Source: UBA8438 sp963934795
GTDB taxonomy: Bacteria; Acidobacteriota; Vicinamibacteria; Vicinamibacterales; UBA8438
Direction: 5' to 3'
Assembly: GCA_963934795.1 (NCBI GenBank)
Contig: CAWWAF010000002.1
Coordinates: 1 to 64,000, forward strand
DNA length: 64,000 nucleotides
The notes below the pieces were generated by a model, which was given only the letters and a program-made list of their open reading frames with translations, did not search any database and was not told the origin of the DNA. Position numbers and translations under genes: made by a program. Shown in pieces: positions 42,812-52,020 of this stretch (position 1 is its first letter; each line of letters opens with the position of its first letter).

Positions 42812-43543
42812 TTAACGCAACTGGAAATTCACGGTTACCGTCATGATGACCGGCACGGGCGACCCGTTGAGCATGGTCGGGCTGTATTCCCACTGCCTGA
42901 CAGCGCGCATCGCAGCCTCGTCGAGCAGAGCCACCGACCGTAGCACCTTGACGTCCGTAACCCGACCGTCGGCCCCGATCACAGCCTCGAGAATAACGAC
43001 ACCAGACACCCGGGCAGACTGTGCGACCGGCGGGTAGATAGGGTTGACGTTTCTCGTCTTTTCGGGGGGACTGATGTTGCCACCCACACGCACAGGCTCC
43101 GCGGGTGGTGGTGGTGGCGGCGGTGGCGGCGGTGGCGGCGGCGCGGCCAAGAGTCCACCGACCACACCGCCGACAACCCCACCCGAGATACCGCCTTCGA
43201 CACCTCGTACCTCGCTGAGGTCGAAGCCGGTCTCTGGCGCAATCTCGGCCGGGGCTTCAATCGGGGCAGCGTTCGGGTTCACGTCGATGATGGGCGCCGC
43301 GACGGCTTGTGCGGCGGCCGGCGGCGGCGGCGGCGGTGGTGGTGGTGGTGGTGGTGGTGGTGCCGCAACGAACGCCATCATGGATGGCACCGTCGGCAAC
43401 GCGTCGGCGGCCAGGAGCGGTACGATGACGATTGCCCCGATCCCGGCGACGTGGGCGAGGATCGAGACCGGCACCGTATACCACTTTTGAGCGCCGATCT
43501 GGATCGACGGGCTCGAGATTTCACCAAACATCTGATGTGCCAC
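42812..43543 (-). CDS. tonB: TonB energy-transducing protein with long polyproline tracts
   Basis: 243 aa from GTG 43543 with GGAGG upstream. N-terminal helix (SILAHVAGIGAIVIVPLLA), then two proline runs of about 14 and 13 residues separated by an acidic/Gly-rich stretch, and a C-terminal TonB domain (KTRNVNPIYPPVAQSARVSG, then VILEAVIGADGRVTDVKVL and AMRAVRQWEYSPTMLNGSPV). The proline region spans the periplasm. It is the first gene of the tonB-exbB-exbD-exbD operon and has a good promoter at 43708-43736. The tracts are built of CCA/CCG triplets and so are slippage-prone. Confidence 0.93.
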   Translation of the reverse strand: MAHQMFGEISSPSIQIGAQKWYTVPVSILAHVAGIGAIVIVPLLAADALPTVPSMMAFVAAPPPPPPPPPPPPPPAAAQAVAAPIIDVNPNAAPIEAPAEIAPETGFDLSEVRGVEGGISGGVVGGVVGGLLAAPPPPPPPPPPPPPAEPVRVGGNISPPEKTRNVNPIYPPVAQSARVSGVVILEAVIGADGRVTDVKVLRSVALLDEAAMRAVRQWEYSPTMLNGSPVPVIMTVTVNFQLR

Positions 43544-43707
43544 TTATACCTCCTCAACCCCGTAACGGAGCTGCCGACGCCTCAATGAGAGGGTCGATTA
43601 TATGCAGAGCCCCAGGCGGTGTCAACGCTCCCGAGGGACAGCCCAGTGAGTCCCCGTAAGCCCTGCAAATCAGCCTGGAACTTCGCATTGCATGGTGCAC
43701 TTTGCTA

Positions 43708-43736
43708 TTTGTAGTAATTAGACACCGATTCGACAA
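43708..43736 (-). promoter_or_regulatory. Sigma-70 promoter of the tonB operon
   Basis: Reverse strand TTGTCG (43736-43731), 17-base spacer, TACAAA (43713-43708). Predicted start near 43700, leader ~155 bases. The remaining gap shows no gene. The -35 box touches the hppA stop. Confidence 0.6.
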
Positions 43737-45845
43737 TTACTGCATCCAGACGACGACCAGCGGCACAAAAATGACCGCCACGATCGTCATGAGCTTGATC
43801 AAGATATTAAGGCTGGGCCCCGATGTGTCCTTGAACGGGTCGCCAACGGTGTCACCGATCACGGCCGCCTTGTGCGGCTCCGACCCCTTGCCGCCGTGGT
43901 GTCCCTCTTCGATCAGCTTCTTGGCGTTGTCCCAGGCGCCTCCGGCGTTGGCCATCATCAACGCCATGAGCACGCCCGTTACCAACGCTCCGGCGAGGAG
44001 ACCAGCCAAACCAGACACACCAAGCACGAAGCCGGTGGCCACCGGCGCGAGCACGGCCAGCAACCCGGGCAGAATCATCTCCTTGATGGCCGAACGGGTC
44101 GAGATGGCCACGCAGCGTGCCGAATCCGGCTCGGCCGTCCCCTCGAGCAATCCGGGAATGGATTTAAACTGACGACGGACCTCCTCGATCATCTCGTTCG
44201 CCGAGCGCCCCACGGCGTTCATCGTCAGGGCGGAAAAGATAAACGGCAGCATCCCACCGACAAACATCCCTATAAGGACGTTCGGGTTGGTCAGTTCCAA
44301 CGACAAAAGCCGGCTGTCGAATGCAGCCGCGCCACCCGCCGCCGCCACCGCCGCGGCCGCTTCGGACTGGAACGTCGAGAAGAGCGCCAGCGCGGTCAAG
44401 GCGGCGGAGCCGATGGCGAACCCTTTGCCCATTGCCGCAGTGGTGTTGCCAACGGCGTCGAGCGCGTCTGTCCGTTCGCGCACGAACGGCTCACACTTGC
44501 TCATCTCGGCGATGCCGCCCGCGTTGTCCGCGACGGGACCATACGCGTCGACTCCCAGGCTGATGCCCAACGTCGACAGCATGCCGACCGCGGCAATGGC
44601 GATGCCGTATAGCTCACCCAACTGATAGCTGAAGAAGATGGCCGCGCAGATGACCAACACGGGATAGCCGCACGACATCATACCGACGCCCAGCCCCGCG
44701 ATGATATTGGTCGCCGGCCCGGTCTTCGACTGCTCCGCAATGTGGGCGACCGGCGGCATGTCCTTGCCGGTGTAGTACTCCGTAATCTTCCCGATGATGA
44801 CGCCGGAGAGCACCCCCACCACCACGCATCCCATGACCGCCCACGGTACGGCCGTGACCTGAATGAGTACGGCCGCGCCCGCGATGACGATGACCGAGGC
44901 CACCATGAGTCCGCGGAGCAACGCGCTCTGGACCTTGCTCTCGTCGTCCGTCCGGACGGTGAATGTGCCGAGAATCGACGCCACGATTCCGAACCCGGCC
45001 AGCAGAATCGGAAACACGGCCAGGTCTGTCTGCATGGCAGCGAACGAGCCGCTGTCGATGCCCCACAGGGATTCGGCGGTCGCGGCGGTCAACGCCCACG
45101 CGAGCGCGATGGACGCGATGATGCTGCCGACATACGACTCGAAGAGGTCGGCGCCCATCCCGGCGACGTCCCCGACGTTGTCACCGACGCTGTCCGCAAT
45201 GGTGGCCGGGTTACGCGGGTCGTCCTCCGGAATCCCGGCCTCCACTTTGCCCGAGAGATCGCCGGCCACATCAGCGGCCTTCGTGAAGATGCCACCGCCG
45301 ACTCGAGCGAAGAGCGCAATCGATGACGCGCCGAGAGAGAGCCCGAAGAGGGAGTCGATCGCAGCCGGACCGTTACCGCTCATCCCGCCATAGAGGTAGT
45401 ACAGAATCGCGACACCCAACGTGCCGAGGGCGACGACGGTGAGGCCCATGACGGCGCCGCTCGAGAACGCCACTTGCAGCGCGGACGCAAGGCTGGTTTG
45501 TGCCGCCGCAGTGGTTCGCACCGCAGCCCCGGTGGCCGTGCGCATGCCGATCCAGCCCGCCACGCCGGACAGCGCGGCGCCGACGAGAAAGCTGACGCCC
45601 ACCAGCAGCGCATCACCTGGCAGAAAAACCACGAGGATGACGAACATGACGCCGACGAACACCGCGAGCACGCTGTACTCCGTCTTCAGGAACGCCATCG
45701 CCCCGGCCCTGATCAGGGCGGCGATCTGCTGCATGCGCTCGGTGCCAGCGTCGCGGCGGTTGATGCCCTTGGCCAGTACGAACGCGAAGATGGCGGCCGC
45801 AATTGGCGCGCCGAACCCGAAGACTAAAAAAAGTGGATTATCCAT
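43737..45845 (-). CDS. hppA: Membrane-bound proton-translocating pyrophosphatase, K+-dependent type
   Basis: 702 aa, about 16 membrane helices. The pyrophosphate site is visible in DVAGDLSGKVEAGIPEDDPRNPA (as adjacent short pieces) and DNVGDVAGMGADLFESY. The determinant phrase VGNTTAAMGKG carries Ala where K+-independent enzymes have Lys, so K+ dependence is predicted. It uses cytosolic PPi to pump H+ (or Na+) out. The start follows a purine-rich CAGGGA site. No partner gene needed. Confidence 0.95.
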   Translation of the reverse strand: MDNPLFLVFGFGAPIAAAIFAFVLAKGINRRDAGTERMQQIAALIRAGAMAFLKTEYSVLAVFVGVMFVILVVFLPGDALLVGVSFLVGAALSGVAGWIGMRTATGAAVRTTAAAQTSLASALQVAFSSGAVMGLTVVALGTLGVAILYYLYGGMSGNGPAAIDSLFGLSLGASSIALFARVGGGIFTKAADVAGDLSGKVEAGIPEDDPRNPATIADSVGDNVGDVAGMGADLFESYVGSIIASIALAWALTAATAESLWGIDSGSFAAMQTDLAVFPILLAGFGIVASILGTFTVRTDDESKVQSALLRGLMVASVIVIAGAAVLIQVTAVPWAVMGCVVVGVLSGVIIGKITEYYTGKDMPPVAHIAEQSKTGPATNIIAGLGVGMMSCGYPVLVICAAIFFSYQLGELYGIAIAAVGMLSTLGISLGVDAYGPVADNAGGIAEMSKCEPFVRERTDALDAVGNTTAAMGKGFAIGSAALTALALFSTFQSEAAAAVAAAGGAAAFDSRLLSLELTNPNVLIGMFVGGMLPFIFSALTMNAVGRSANEMIEEVRRQFKSIPGLLEGTAEPDSARCVAISTRSAIKEMILPGLLAVLAPVATGFVLGVSGLAGLLAGALVTGVLMALMMANAGGAWDNAKKLIEEGHHGGKGSEPHKAAVIGDTVGDPFKDTSGPSLNILIKLMTIVAVIFVPLVVVWMQ

Positions 45846-45991
45846 TCCGTCCCTGTTTCTCCCTCAGTTCAACGTCGCCCGGACGGCGTTGCGCCGTTGC
45901 CGCCGACTACGCACGCGGCTCAAGCGCAGACGATGGCGACGAACCCGTCCATCAGAAAGCCCGACAAGCTAACAGTCGCGGTCGACTGCTG

Positions 45992-46645
45992 TCAAGCGAC
46001 GGGGTCGGCACCGCCGGGACCAGCCCCGTCGGACCCGCATGCATCTTCCGTGGCGGCTCGAGCGGACTTCAGCGCTCGTCGCACCGCCATTCCACCGGTC
46101 AGGAAAACCCGAACGCCTTCCTGAACGGTCAGCTCCGGATAGGTCACCCGATGCTTTGGCACAATCCGGACGTCCCCCAGGTAGAGATGGTTGGTCGGCA
46201 CGTACACGGCCAGCACCGACTCGCCCCCACGCCCCTGGTCGAGGCTGAACTCTTTGGTCAAGAACCCGAGTACATACCCGGCCGCTGGATCCTCAATGAG
46301 GACCACGCGCTTGAACGCCAGCTCGTTTTCCGGCGAAAACGCCGCCACCAGTTGCTTCACCGGCGCATACACGGCTCGAAACACCGGGAGCTTGAGTAGA
46401 TACGATTCGCCGCGCTGTAGCACCCGCTTACCGATCACGTTGGTTGCCAGTGCGCCGACCACGAATACGATGAGCAGCGTGGTCGCCAGCCCCAATCCAG
46501 GCACCTCGCGCCCAAGGAGCTGGGTGTACAGCGGCGCCATAACCCCGTCTATCAGGCGAAACGCCCATACCAGCGCGGCCACGCTGATGATGAGCGGCAC
46601 CATCACAAAACACCCCGCGATGAAGCTACGTCGAATCCATTGCAT
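45992..46645 (-). CDS. DUF502 family membrane protein
   Basis: 217 aa. Two N-terminal membrane helices (9-32, 50-73) and the family phrases GLGLATTLLIVFVVGALATN, LPVFRAVYAPVKQL, and the C-terminal VPTNHLYLGDVRIVPKH. The family is widespread and uncharacterised; some members are needed for cuticle or root-nodule processes in plants, which does not help here. It begins 27 bases after uppP and is probably co-transcribed with it. Confidence 0.87.
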   Translation of the reverse strand: MQWIRRSFIAGCFVMVPLIISVAALVWAFRLIDGVMAPLYTQLLGREVPGLGLATTLLIVFVVGALATNVIGKRVLQRGESYLLKLPVFRAVYAPVKQLVAAFSPENELAFKRVVLIEDPAAGYVLGFLTKEFSLDQGRGGESVLAVYVPTNHLYLGDVRIVPKHRVTYPELTVQEGVRVFLTGGMAVRRALKSARAATEDACGSDGAGPGGADPVA

Positions 46646-46672
46646 CGCTGGTCCTACCCCGGGCTGTGTCGT

Positions 46673-47518
46673 TTACGTGGTGACGAGCCAAACGCCCAAC
46701 GCGGCGGCAAGTGCCAGGCGGTAATACACAAATATGTTGAGCGTGTGGCTCACCAGATACCTCAGGAGTGCCGCCACTGCTACGTAGCCGACCACGCCAG
46801 ACGCGCCGAATCCCACGAGCAGTATCCCCGTTTCATCGGCCAGCCCGGTTGGTCCGAGGGTCCAGGCGGCTCTCCCGCCTGCGCCCAGGATGGCCGGGAT
46901 ACCGAGCAAGAACGCGAACCGCGCGCCTTCCTCACGCCGCAGCCCTGTCAGCAATGCACCGGTCATGACCACGCCGGACCGCGACACGCCTGGTACGAGC
47001 GCGGCGGCTTGGGCCAATCCCAGCAAGCTCGCCTCGACCGCCGACAAGGACGTTCCGGCGCGGCTCCTCGTCCCCAGACGCTCCGCCAGAAACATGGCCG
47101 CTGCGCCGAGCGAGAGCGCGATCGCCGCCACTTCCGGGGTGCGCAGCCGCTCGATGACGTCGGCAAAGAGCCACCCGGTGAGCGCCAGCGGCACCGTGGC
47201 GATGACGATCAGGCGGCCCAGGCGAGGCATCTCGCCTGGGCGCCCCATCAGCGCTTGGGGACCAGCGACAATGAGCGCCGCCACATCGGATCGAAAATAC
47301 AGCACCACCGCGAGCAGCGTTCCGAGATGACATACCACATCGAACGGTATCTCAGCTGCGCCTGCATCCCACCCGAGCAGATCGCGGACGAGAATCAGGT
47401 GCGCGGAACTAGACACGGGAAGAAACTCGGTCAGCCCCTGCACAACCCCGAGCACCGCCGCCTGAAAAAGGGTCACTGGAGGGACGTCGCACGCGACACC
47501 GGCTGCCGACGACGCCAT
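46673..47518 (-). CDS. uppP: Undecaprenyl-diphosphatase (BacA/UppP)
   Basis: 281 aa from ATG 47518. The active-site region GLTEFLPVSSSAHLIL places Glu31 and Ser37-39 with His40, and the second motif PGVSRSG is at the middle (ALVPGVSRSGVVMTG). Eight or so membrane helices. It recycles undecaprenyl pyrophosphate carrier after peptidoglycan and O-antigen assembly and gives bacitracin resistance when abundant. It lies 184 bases after secF. Confidence 0.93.
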   Translation of the reverse strand: MASSAAGVACDVPPVTLFQAAVLGVVQGLTEFLPVSSSAHLILVRDLLGWDAGAAEIPFDVVCHLGTLLAVVLYFRSDVAALIVAGPQALMGRPGEMPRLGRLIVIATVPLALTGWLFADVIERLRTPEVAAIALSLGAAAMFLAERLGTRSRAGTSLSAVEASLLGLAQAAALVPGVSRSGVVMTGALLTGLRREEGARFAFLLGIPAILGAGGRAAWTLGPTGLADETGILLVGFGASGVVGYVAVAALLRYLVSHTLNIFVYYRLALAAALGVWLVTT

Positions 47519-47702
47519 GGACAGGGCGGACAGAGGTGCGTGGGGGTGCACGAAAGCCGTCGCTGGCCGACCTGAGTCGCAGCTAGACGCGTCGCACGTT
47601 TCGTACGCATTATTCTGCTGTCCGCGCGGCCTCGTGGTCCGATGCAGCGCCCGGCGTGGGCCATCTCGCAGTATGTGCTGGCGCGCGTGCCCTCGGGCTC
47701 AC

Positions 47703-48695
47703 CTACGCGCGTGCCCGGGCGCGAGCCTTCTTCGCCCGCCGCTTGGGCTTCGAAGTCGACTGGTCACCGCCCGAGACGTGCCGAGACCGCCGGGCAGCAC
47801 GACGTTCGCTGATCACGATAGCTGCGGCAGCGGCGATGAAGATGGTCGAATAGGTGCCGCTGACGACGCCAACCAGTATGGTGAAAGCAAACCCCTCCAG
47901 CACCTCGCCGCCAGCGACAAACAACGCGAGGGCGGCGAACGCCGTCGTGCCGGAAGTAATGACGGTGCGACTCAGCGTTTGGTTGATACTCGTGTTGACC
48001 AGTGTGTCGAATGAGTCGCGCCGCATCTGGCGCATATTCTCGCGCACTCGGTCGAAGACCACGATGGAGTCGTTCACCGAATACCCGGTGATGGTCAGCA
48101 TGGCGGCCACGACATTGAGCGACAGGTCGTATCCGAAGAACGTGAGCAACGCCAAGGTGATCAGGATGTCGTGAACAACAGCGATGATGGCGCCAACCGC
48201 GAAACTGAACCGGAACCGGAGCCCGATGTAGACGAGGATCCCCAACATGGCGAAGACGAAGGCGTACACACCGCGCCGCTTCAACTCCTCGCCGATGATC
48301 GGCCCGACCAAATCACGACGCACGACCGTGAACTCGCCGGCACTACTTTGGCTAACGGCCTCCAACACCGCAGTGGCACCGTCCTCCAGGCTGGTACCTT
48401 GTTCGGCTCCACCCTGCGGCAAGCGGATCATGACGGTGTTGTCGCTCGGATCGCCCGACTCCTGAACGACACTCTCCTCGACGACCTCGCCGATGGCACC
48501 GCGCAAGGTGTCCTGCGTGACCGGCGCGTCGAACTCGAGGATGAGGATCGTGCCGCCTGAGAAGTCAATCCCCAGCGCCAAACCACCCTGCACCGCAATT
48601 GCGACCGCACCGCTCGCGATGATCACCAACGACAGACCCACCGCAGGCCAGCGCCACTTGAGGAAATCAAACTTGGGGTTCTTGAAAATGGCCAT
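47703..48695 (-). CDS. secF: Protein translocase subunit SecF
   Basis: 330 aa. N-terminal membrane helix, LGIDFSGGTILILEF, then five C-terminal helices with the family core NVVAAMLTITGYSVNDSIVVFDRVREN and GVVSGTYSTIFIA. The tail after the last helix is Lys/Arg/Ala-rich (RRAKKARARARA). With SecD it uses the proton gradient to pull exported proteins. 53 bases after secD. Confidence 0.96.
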   Translation of the reverse strand: MAIFKNPKFDFLKWRWPAVGLSLVIIASGAVAIAVQGGLALGIDFSGGTILILEFDAPVTQDTLRGAIGEVVEESVVQESGDPSDNTVMIRLPQGGAEQGTSLEDGATAVLEAVSQSSAGEFTVVRRDLVGPIIGEELKRRGVYAFVFAMLGILVYIGLRFRFSFAVGAIIAVVHDILITLALLTFFGYDLSLNVVAAMLTITGYSVNDSIVVFDRVRENMRQMRRDSFDTLVNTSINQTLSRTVITSGTTAFAALALFVAGGEVLEGFAFTILVGVVSGTYSTIFIAAAAAIVISERRAARRSRHVSGGDQSTSKPKRRAKKARARARA

Positions 48696-48748
48696 GCGCG
48701 CGTTTCGCGTCCTGATTGTTTGGGAGCGTTAAAACTGAAGGCTCAGCC

Positions 48749-50317
48749 CTAGATGCTCAGCGTCGGTTCTCGGCGACGGGTCAGTACCGCTTCGAACATT
48801 GTCCGGGACACAAAGACGGCCGTGAACACGTTTGCCACCAGCCCGAAGAAGAGGGTCGTCGCAAATCCCTTGATCGGCCCGGACCCGAACTGGAACAAGA
48901 AGGCGGCCGCGATCAGTGAGGCGATATGGGTATCAACGATAGTCAGAAAAACCCGGTCGAACCCGGCTGACACCGCCGCACGCACCCCGCGGGCGGAGAC
49001 CAGTTCCTCCTTGATCCGTTCAAAAATAAGCACGTTCGAGTCGACCCCCATACCGATTGTCAGGATGAACCCGGCAATACCAGGGAGCGTCAACACGGCC
49101 CGAACATAAGACATGCAGGCCAATAGAATCAACAGGTTGAGCGCCACGGCCACGACCGCGTTGATACCTGACAGCCGGTAATACGCCAGCATGAACAGCG
49201 CAACAAGCACCAGCCCGGCGACCGACGCCGTCACACCCGCGCGAATAGAGTCAGCACCGAGTTGCGGACCGATCGTACGCTCTTCCAGATACGTAAGCGA
49301 CGCCGGCAAGGCGCCGGACCGCAGTATCAAGGCCAGGTCGGCAGCTTCGTCACTCGTGAAGTTGCCGGTAATCCTGCCCTCATCCGAAATCCGAGACTGG
49401 ATCGTCGGGGCTGAATAGACCTCACCATCCATGATGATGGCCAGGCTCCGCCCCAGATTCGCGCCGGTGAAGTTCCCAAACTTTCGTGCACCGTCCCGCG
49501 TGAAAGAAAAACTGATAGCCGGCTGGTTGAATTCGTCGATCGTGGGTCGAGCGTTGCGCAAGTCACGGCCCGTGACCGGCGCCACGCGCCGCACCAAGTA
49601 GGAGACCTGCGCGCCGCCGACACTACCCAGGGACTCGTCGAGGCCGGTGATCACCTCCATGTCCGCCGGCACGACACCATTCCGGGTCTGCAGAAGAAAC
49701 TCGCGGCTGGGCGCGGGACCCTCCTCCACCAGCTTCAGTTCCAAGAGCCCGGTCGAGCGGATGATCTCCTTGGCGCCGGCAACATCCTCCACACCGGGCA
49801 GTTGCACCAAAATCTGCTCACTACCGGAGCCGCCATATGGTGTAACCACCGGCTCCGCGACTCCCAACTCGTCTACACGACGTGCGATGGTCTGCAGCGC
49901 CTGCCGCACCGACTCATCGCGACGCACGCGCTCGACGCTGGGCTCCATCCGAAACGTGTAGGCACCGTTTGGCCGAGATTCGCGGGTGTAGAGCACGCCA
50001 ATGAGGTCATCCGCGATCGTCCGAAATTCCTGATCGCGATCGGGTGGCACCCCCGCGACTTGAATCTCGGTGGGAGAGACCGCCGCTGATGATCCGAGCG
50101 TAATGCCGCTGAGACCGGCCTGCTCGTTCAGTTGTTCGGCGCTGGTCTCAGACTCCACGAGCAGCGCGTCGTCGGTCTGCACCTGCAGCACCATATGCAC
50201 GCCACCGCTGAGATCCAGACCGAGCCGGATCGAATCCTCGGGCGGATACACGGCGAAGAGGGCGGCAACCACCACCGCGGCGATCGTCAGCAGCTTCCAG
50301 CGTAAATTCTTGGCCAT
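48749..50317 (-). CDS. secD: Protein translocase subunit SecD
   Basis: 522 aa. Single N-terminal helix followed by LGLDLSGGVHMVLQV, a large periplasmic P1 region with VDELGVAEPVVTPYG and PGVEDVAGAKEII, then six helices with INAVVAVALNLLILLACMSY and the conserved DSNVLIFERIKEE. Shares a unit with secF and yajC; together they assist the Sec translocon. Length is normal for SecD, shorter than the E. coli protein (615 aa). Confidence 0.96.
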   Translation of the reverse strand: MAKNLRWKLLTIAAVVVAALFAVYPPEDSIRLGLDLSGGVHMVLQVQTDDALLVESETSAEQLNEQAGLSGITLGSSAAVSPTEIQVAGVPPDRDQEFRTIADDLIGVLYTRESRPNGAYTFRMEPSVERVRRDESVRQALQTIARRVDELGVAEPVVTPYGGSGSEQILVQLPGVEDVAGAKEIIRSTGLLELKLVEEGPAPSREFLLQTRNGVVPADMEVITGLDESLGSVGGAQVSYLVRRVAPVTGRDLRNARPTIDEFNQPAISFSFTRDGARKFGNFTGANLGRSLAIIMDGEVYSAPTIQSRISDEGRITGNFTSDEAADLALILRSGALPASLTYLEERTIGPQLGADSIRAGVTASVAGLVLVALFMLAYYRLSGINAVVAVALNLLILLACMSYVRAVLTLPGIAGFILTIGMGVDSNVLIFERIKEELVSARGVRAAVSAGFDRVFLTIVDTHIASLIAAAFLFQFGSGPIKGFATTLFFGLVANVFTAVFVSRTMFEAVLTRRREPTLSI

Positions 50318-50405
50318 GGCTCGTTGTGGGCGTCCTCGTATTCCGCCGGTGTCTTGTCTACCGTCTCGTGTGAGGGCGCGTCGTTCTACATCAGGCTACA
50401 TCGGG

Positions 50406-50753
50406 CTACATTGACGCGGCATCTTCCACGACAGGATCTTCCCCTTGCAAGCCACCCACGGCCGCGCGCGACACCTCGACCCGCACCTTGTCAGCAATCT
50501 GCAACTGCACGGAACGGTCGTTCAACTTCGTAATGCTGCCGTAGAGGCCACTCGTCGTGATGACCTTGTCGCCCACTTTCAACGCCTCCCTGAATTCCGC
50601 TACTTTCTTCTGCCGTTTCCGCATCGGCATCAAGATGATGAAGTAGAAGATCGCGAGAATCAGCGCGAAGGGCAGGAACTGCACCCACACTGGCCCGCTC
50701 GCGCCTTGTGCAGGAGGGGACATGGCAAACACGACAGGCAAAGCAAAAGGCAT
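50406..50753 (-). CDS. yajC: YajC, Sec accessory membrane protein
   Basis: 115 aa. Short N-terminal segment, one membrane helix (FLPFALILAIFYFIILMPM) and the cytoplasmic KRQKKVAEFREALKVGDKVITTSGLYG, the defining phrase. C-terminus ends acidic. It lies 20 bases after tgt and 88 bases before secD, the common tgt-yajC-secDF order. Confidence 0.95.
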   Translation of the reverse strand: MPFALPVVFAMSPPAQGASGPVWVQFLPFALILAIFYFIILMPMRKRQKKVAEFREALKVGDKVITTSGLYGSITKLNDRSVQLQIADKVRVEVSRAAVGGLQGEDPVVEDAASM

Positions 50754-50773
50754 AGTCTTCTGAGTATTCGGGC

Positions 50774-51937
50774 CTACGCTCTGGGCCGACGAGAGAACGT
50801 CTCGTGAAAACGCTGCCTGAACGTATCGAACGAGCCCAACATGATAGCCTCTCTTATTCGACGCATCGTGTCAAGATAGAAGTGTAGGTTATGGAGCGTG
50901 TTAAGGATGCTTGCCGACATTTCCCCGGCCACGAACAAATACCTGAGATACGCGCGAGAAAACCGGCGGCAGGTGTAGCACTCGCACTCTGGATCCGGCG
51001 GCCGGGAATCCTCAGCAAATCGCGCATTCTTGATCGACAGGGGCCCGGTCCGGGTCAGTAGTTGCCCGTTCCGGGCGTTCCGGGTGGGAAGCACGCAGTC
51101 AAACAGGTCGATGCCCCGTGCGACGCATTCGACCAGGTCATCGGGCATCCCGGTACCCATGAGGTATCGCACGCCGGTCTCTGGCAGCATCGGCGTGGTG
51201 TGGGACACAACGTCGTACATGACCTCGACCGGCTCGCCGACACTCAAACCACCGATCGCAAATCCGTCGAACCCGATGGACACCGTCTCCCGGGCGCTTT
51301 CGTCCCGCAGGGCCTTGAACGAGCCCCCCTGCACGATACCGAACTGCGCCTGGCCGGCATTCGTTACCTGGCCCTCCAGACGAGACGGATGCTCGCTGGT
51401 CTCGAGAAATCGGTCGCGTCCTCGGCGCGCCCACAGTAACGTGCGCTCCATCGAATCTCGCGCGCCCGCTTCCGAGACCGGGTAGCTCGAGCACTCGTCG
51501 AAAACCATCGCAATATCCGAACCAAGCTGCGCCTGAATGTCTGACGCACTCTCGGGCGTCAACCGCTGCAAACTGCCGTCAAGGTGAGACCGAAACGAGA
51601 CCCCGTCTTCGTCGATCGTACGGCGATCCCCAAGGCTAAACACCTGATATCCGCCGCTATCAGTGAGCATCGGCCGGTCCCAGCCAATAAACCGATGCAC
51701 GCCTCCGGCCCGTCCGATGAGTGGCGCACCGGGACGCAGGTGTAGATGGTACGTGTTGGCCAGAATCATCTCGACGCCAAGGCCATCGAGGTCGCGATGC
51801 GTCACCGCTTTGACCGCGCCACGCGTGCCAACTGGGGCGAACGCGGGGGTCTGGACGCGACCGTGTGGCGTCTGGAGTACACCGGCACGAGCGGCGCCGT
51901 CTCGATGGGTAACCAGGAAAGGGCAACGTTCAGACAC
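50774..51937 (-). CDS. tgt: Queuine tRNA-ribosyltransferase
   Basis: 387 aa from GTG 51937. Substrate-pocket motif TYHLHLRPG, the general base Asp93 in LTDSGGYQVFSL, the nucleophile Asp in GIDLFDCVLPTR, and the zinc site CECYTCRRFSRAYLRYLF plus later His. It exchanges G34 for preQ1 in Asp, Asn, His and Tyr tRNAs. The -10 box TAGTAT ends exactly six bases before the GTG, so translation is probably leaderless. Confidence 0.96.
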   Translation of the reverse strand: MSERCPFLVTHRDGAARAGVLQTPHGRVQTPAFAPVGTRGAVKAVTHRDLDGLGVEMILANTYHLHLRPGAPLIGRAGGVHRFIGWDRPMLTDSGGYQVFSLGDRRTIDEDGVSFRSHLDGSLQRLTPESASDIQAQLGSDIAMVFDECSSYPVSEAGARDSMERTLLWARRGRDRFLETSEHPSRLEGQVTNAGQAQFGIVQGGSFKALRDESARETVSIGFDGFAIGGLSVGEPVEVMYDVVSHTTPMLPETGVRYLMGTGMPDDLVECVARGIDLFDCVLPTRNARNGQLLTRTGPLSIKNARFAEDSRPPDPECECYTCRRFSRAYLRYLFVAGEMSASILNTLHNLHFYLDTMRRIREAIMLGSFDTFRQRFHETFSRRPRA

Positions 51938-51942
51938 TGCCG

Positions 51943-51949
51943 TATACTA
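51943..51949. promoter_or_regulatory. Shared bidirectional -10 element for tgt and ddl
   Basis: The bases TATACTA read TATACT forward (ddl, ~66-base leader) and TAGTAT in reverse (tgt, six bases to GTG). RNA polymerase could initiate either way from one opened site. Confidence 0.5.
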
Positions 51950-52020
51950 CACAGCGTTGGAACCTAGAGGTTCTTCCACGTTCCCCACCTCGATAATCAA
52001 CCTATGGTGATGCACTCCTC

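Noticed and set aside
43319..43362. GGT/GGC triplet arrays as possible CRISPR or microsatellite element.
   Set aside because: They are in frame in tonB and encode its proline region; no spacers, no cas genes.
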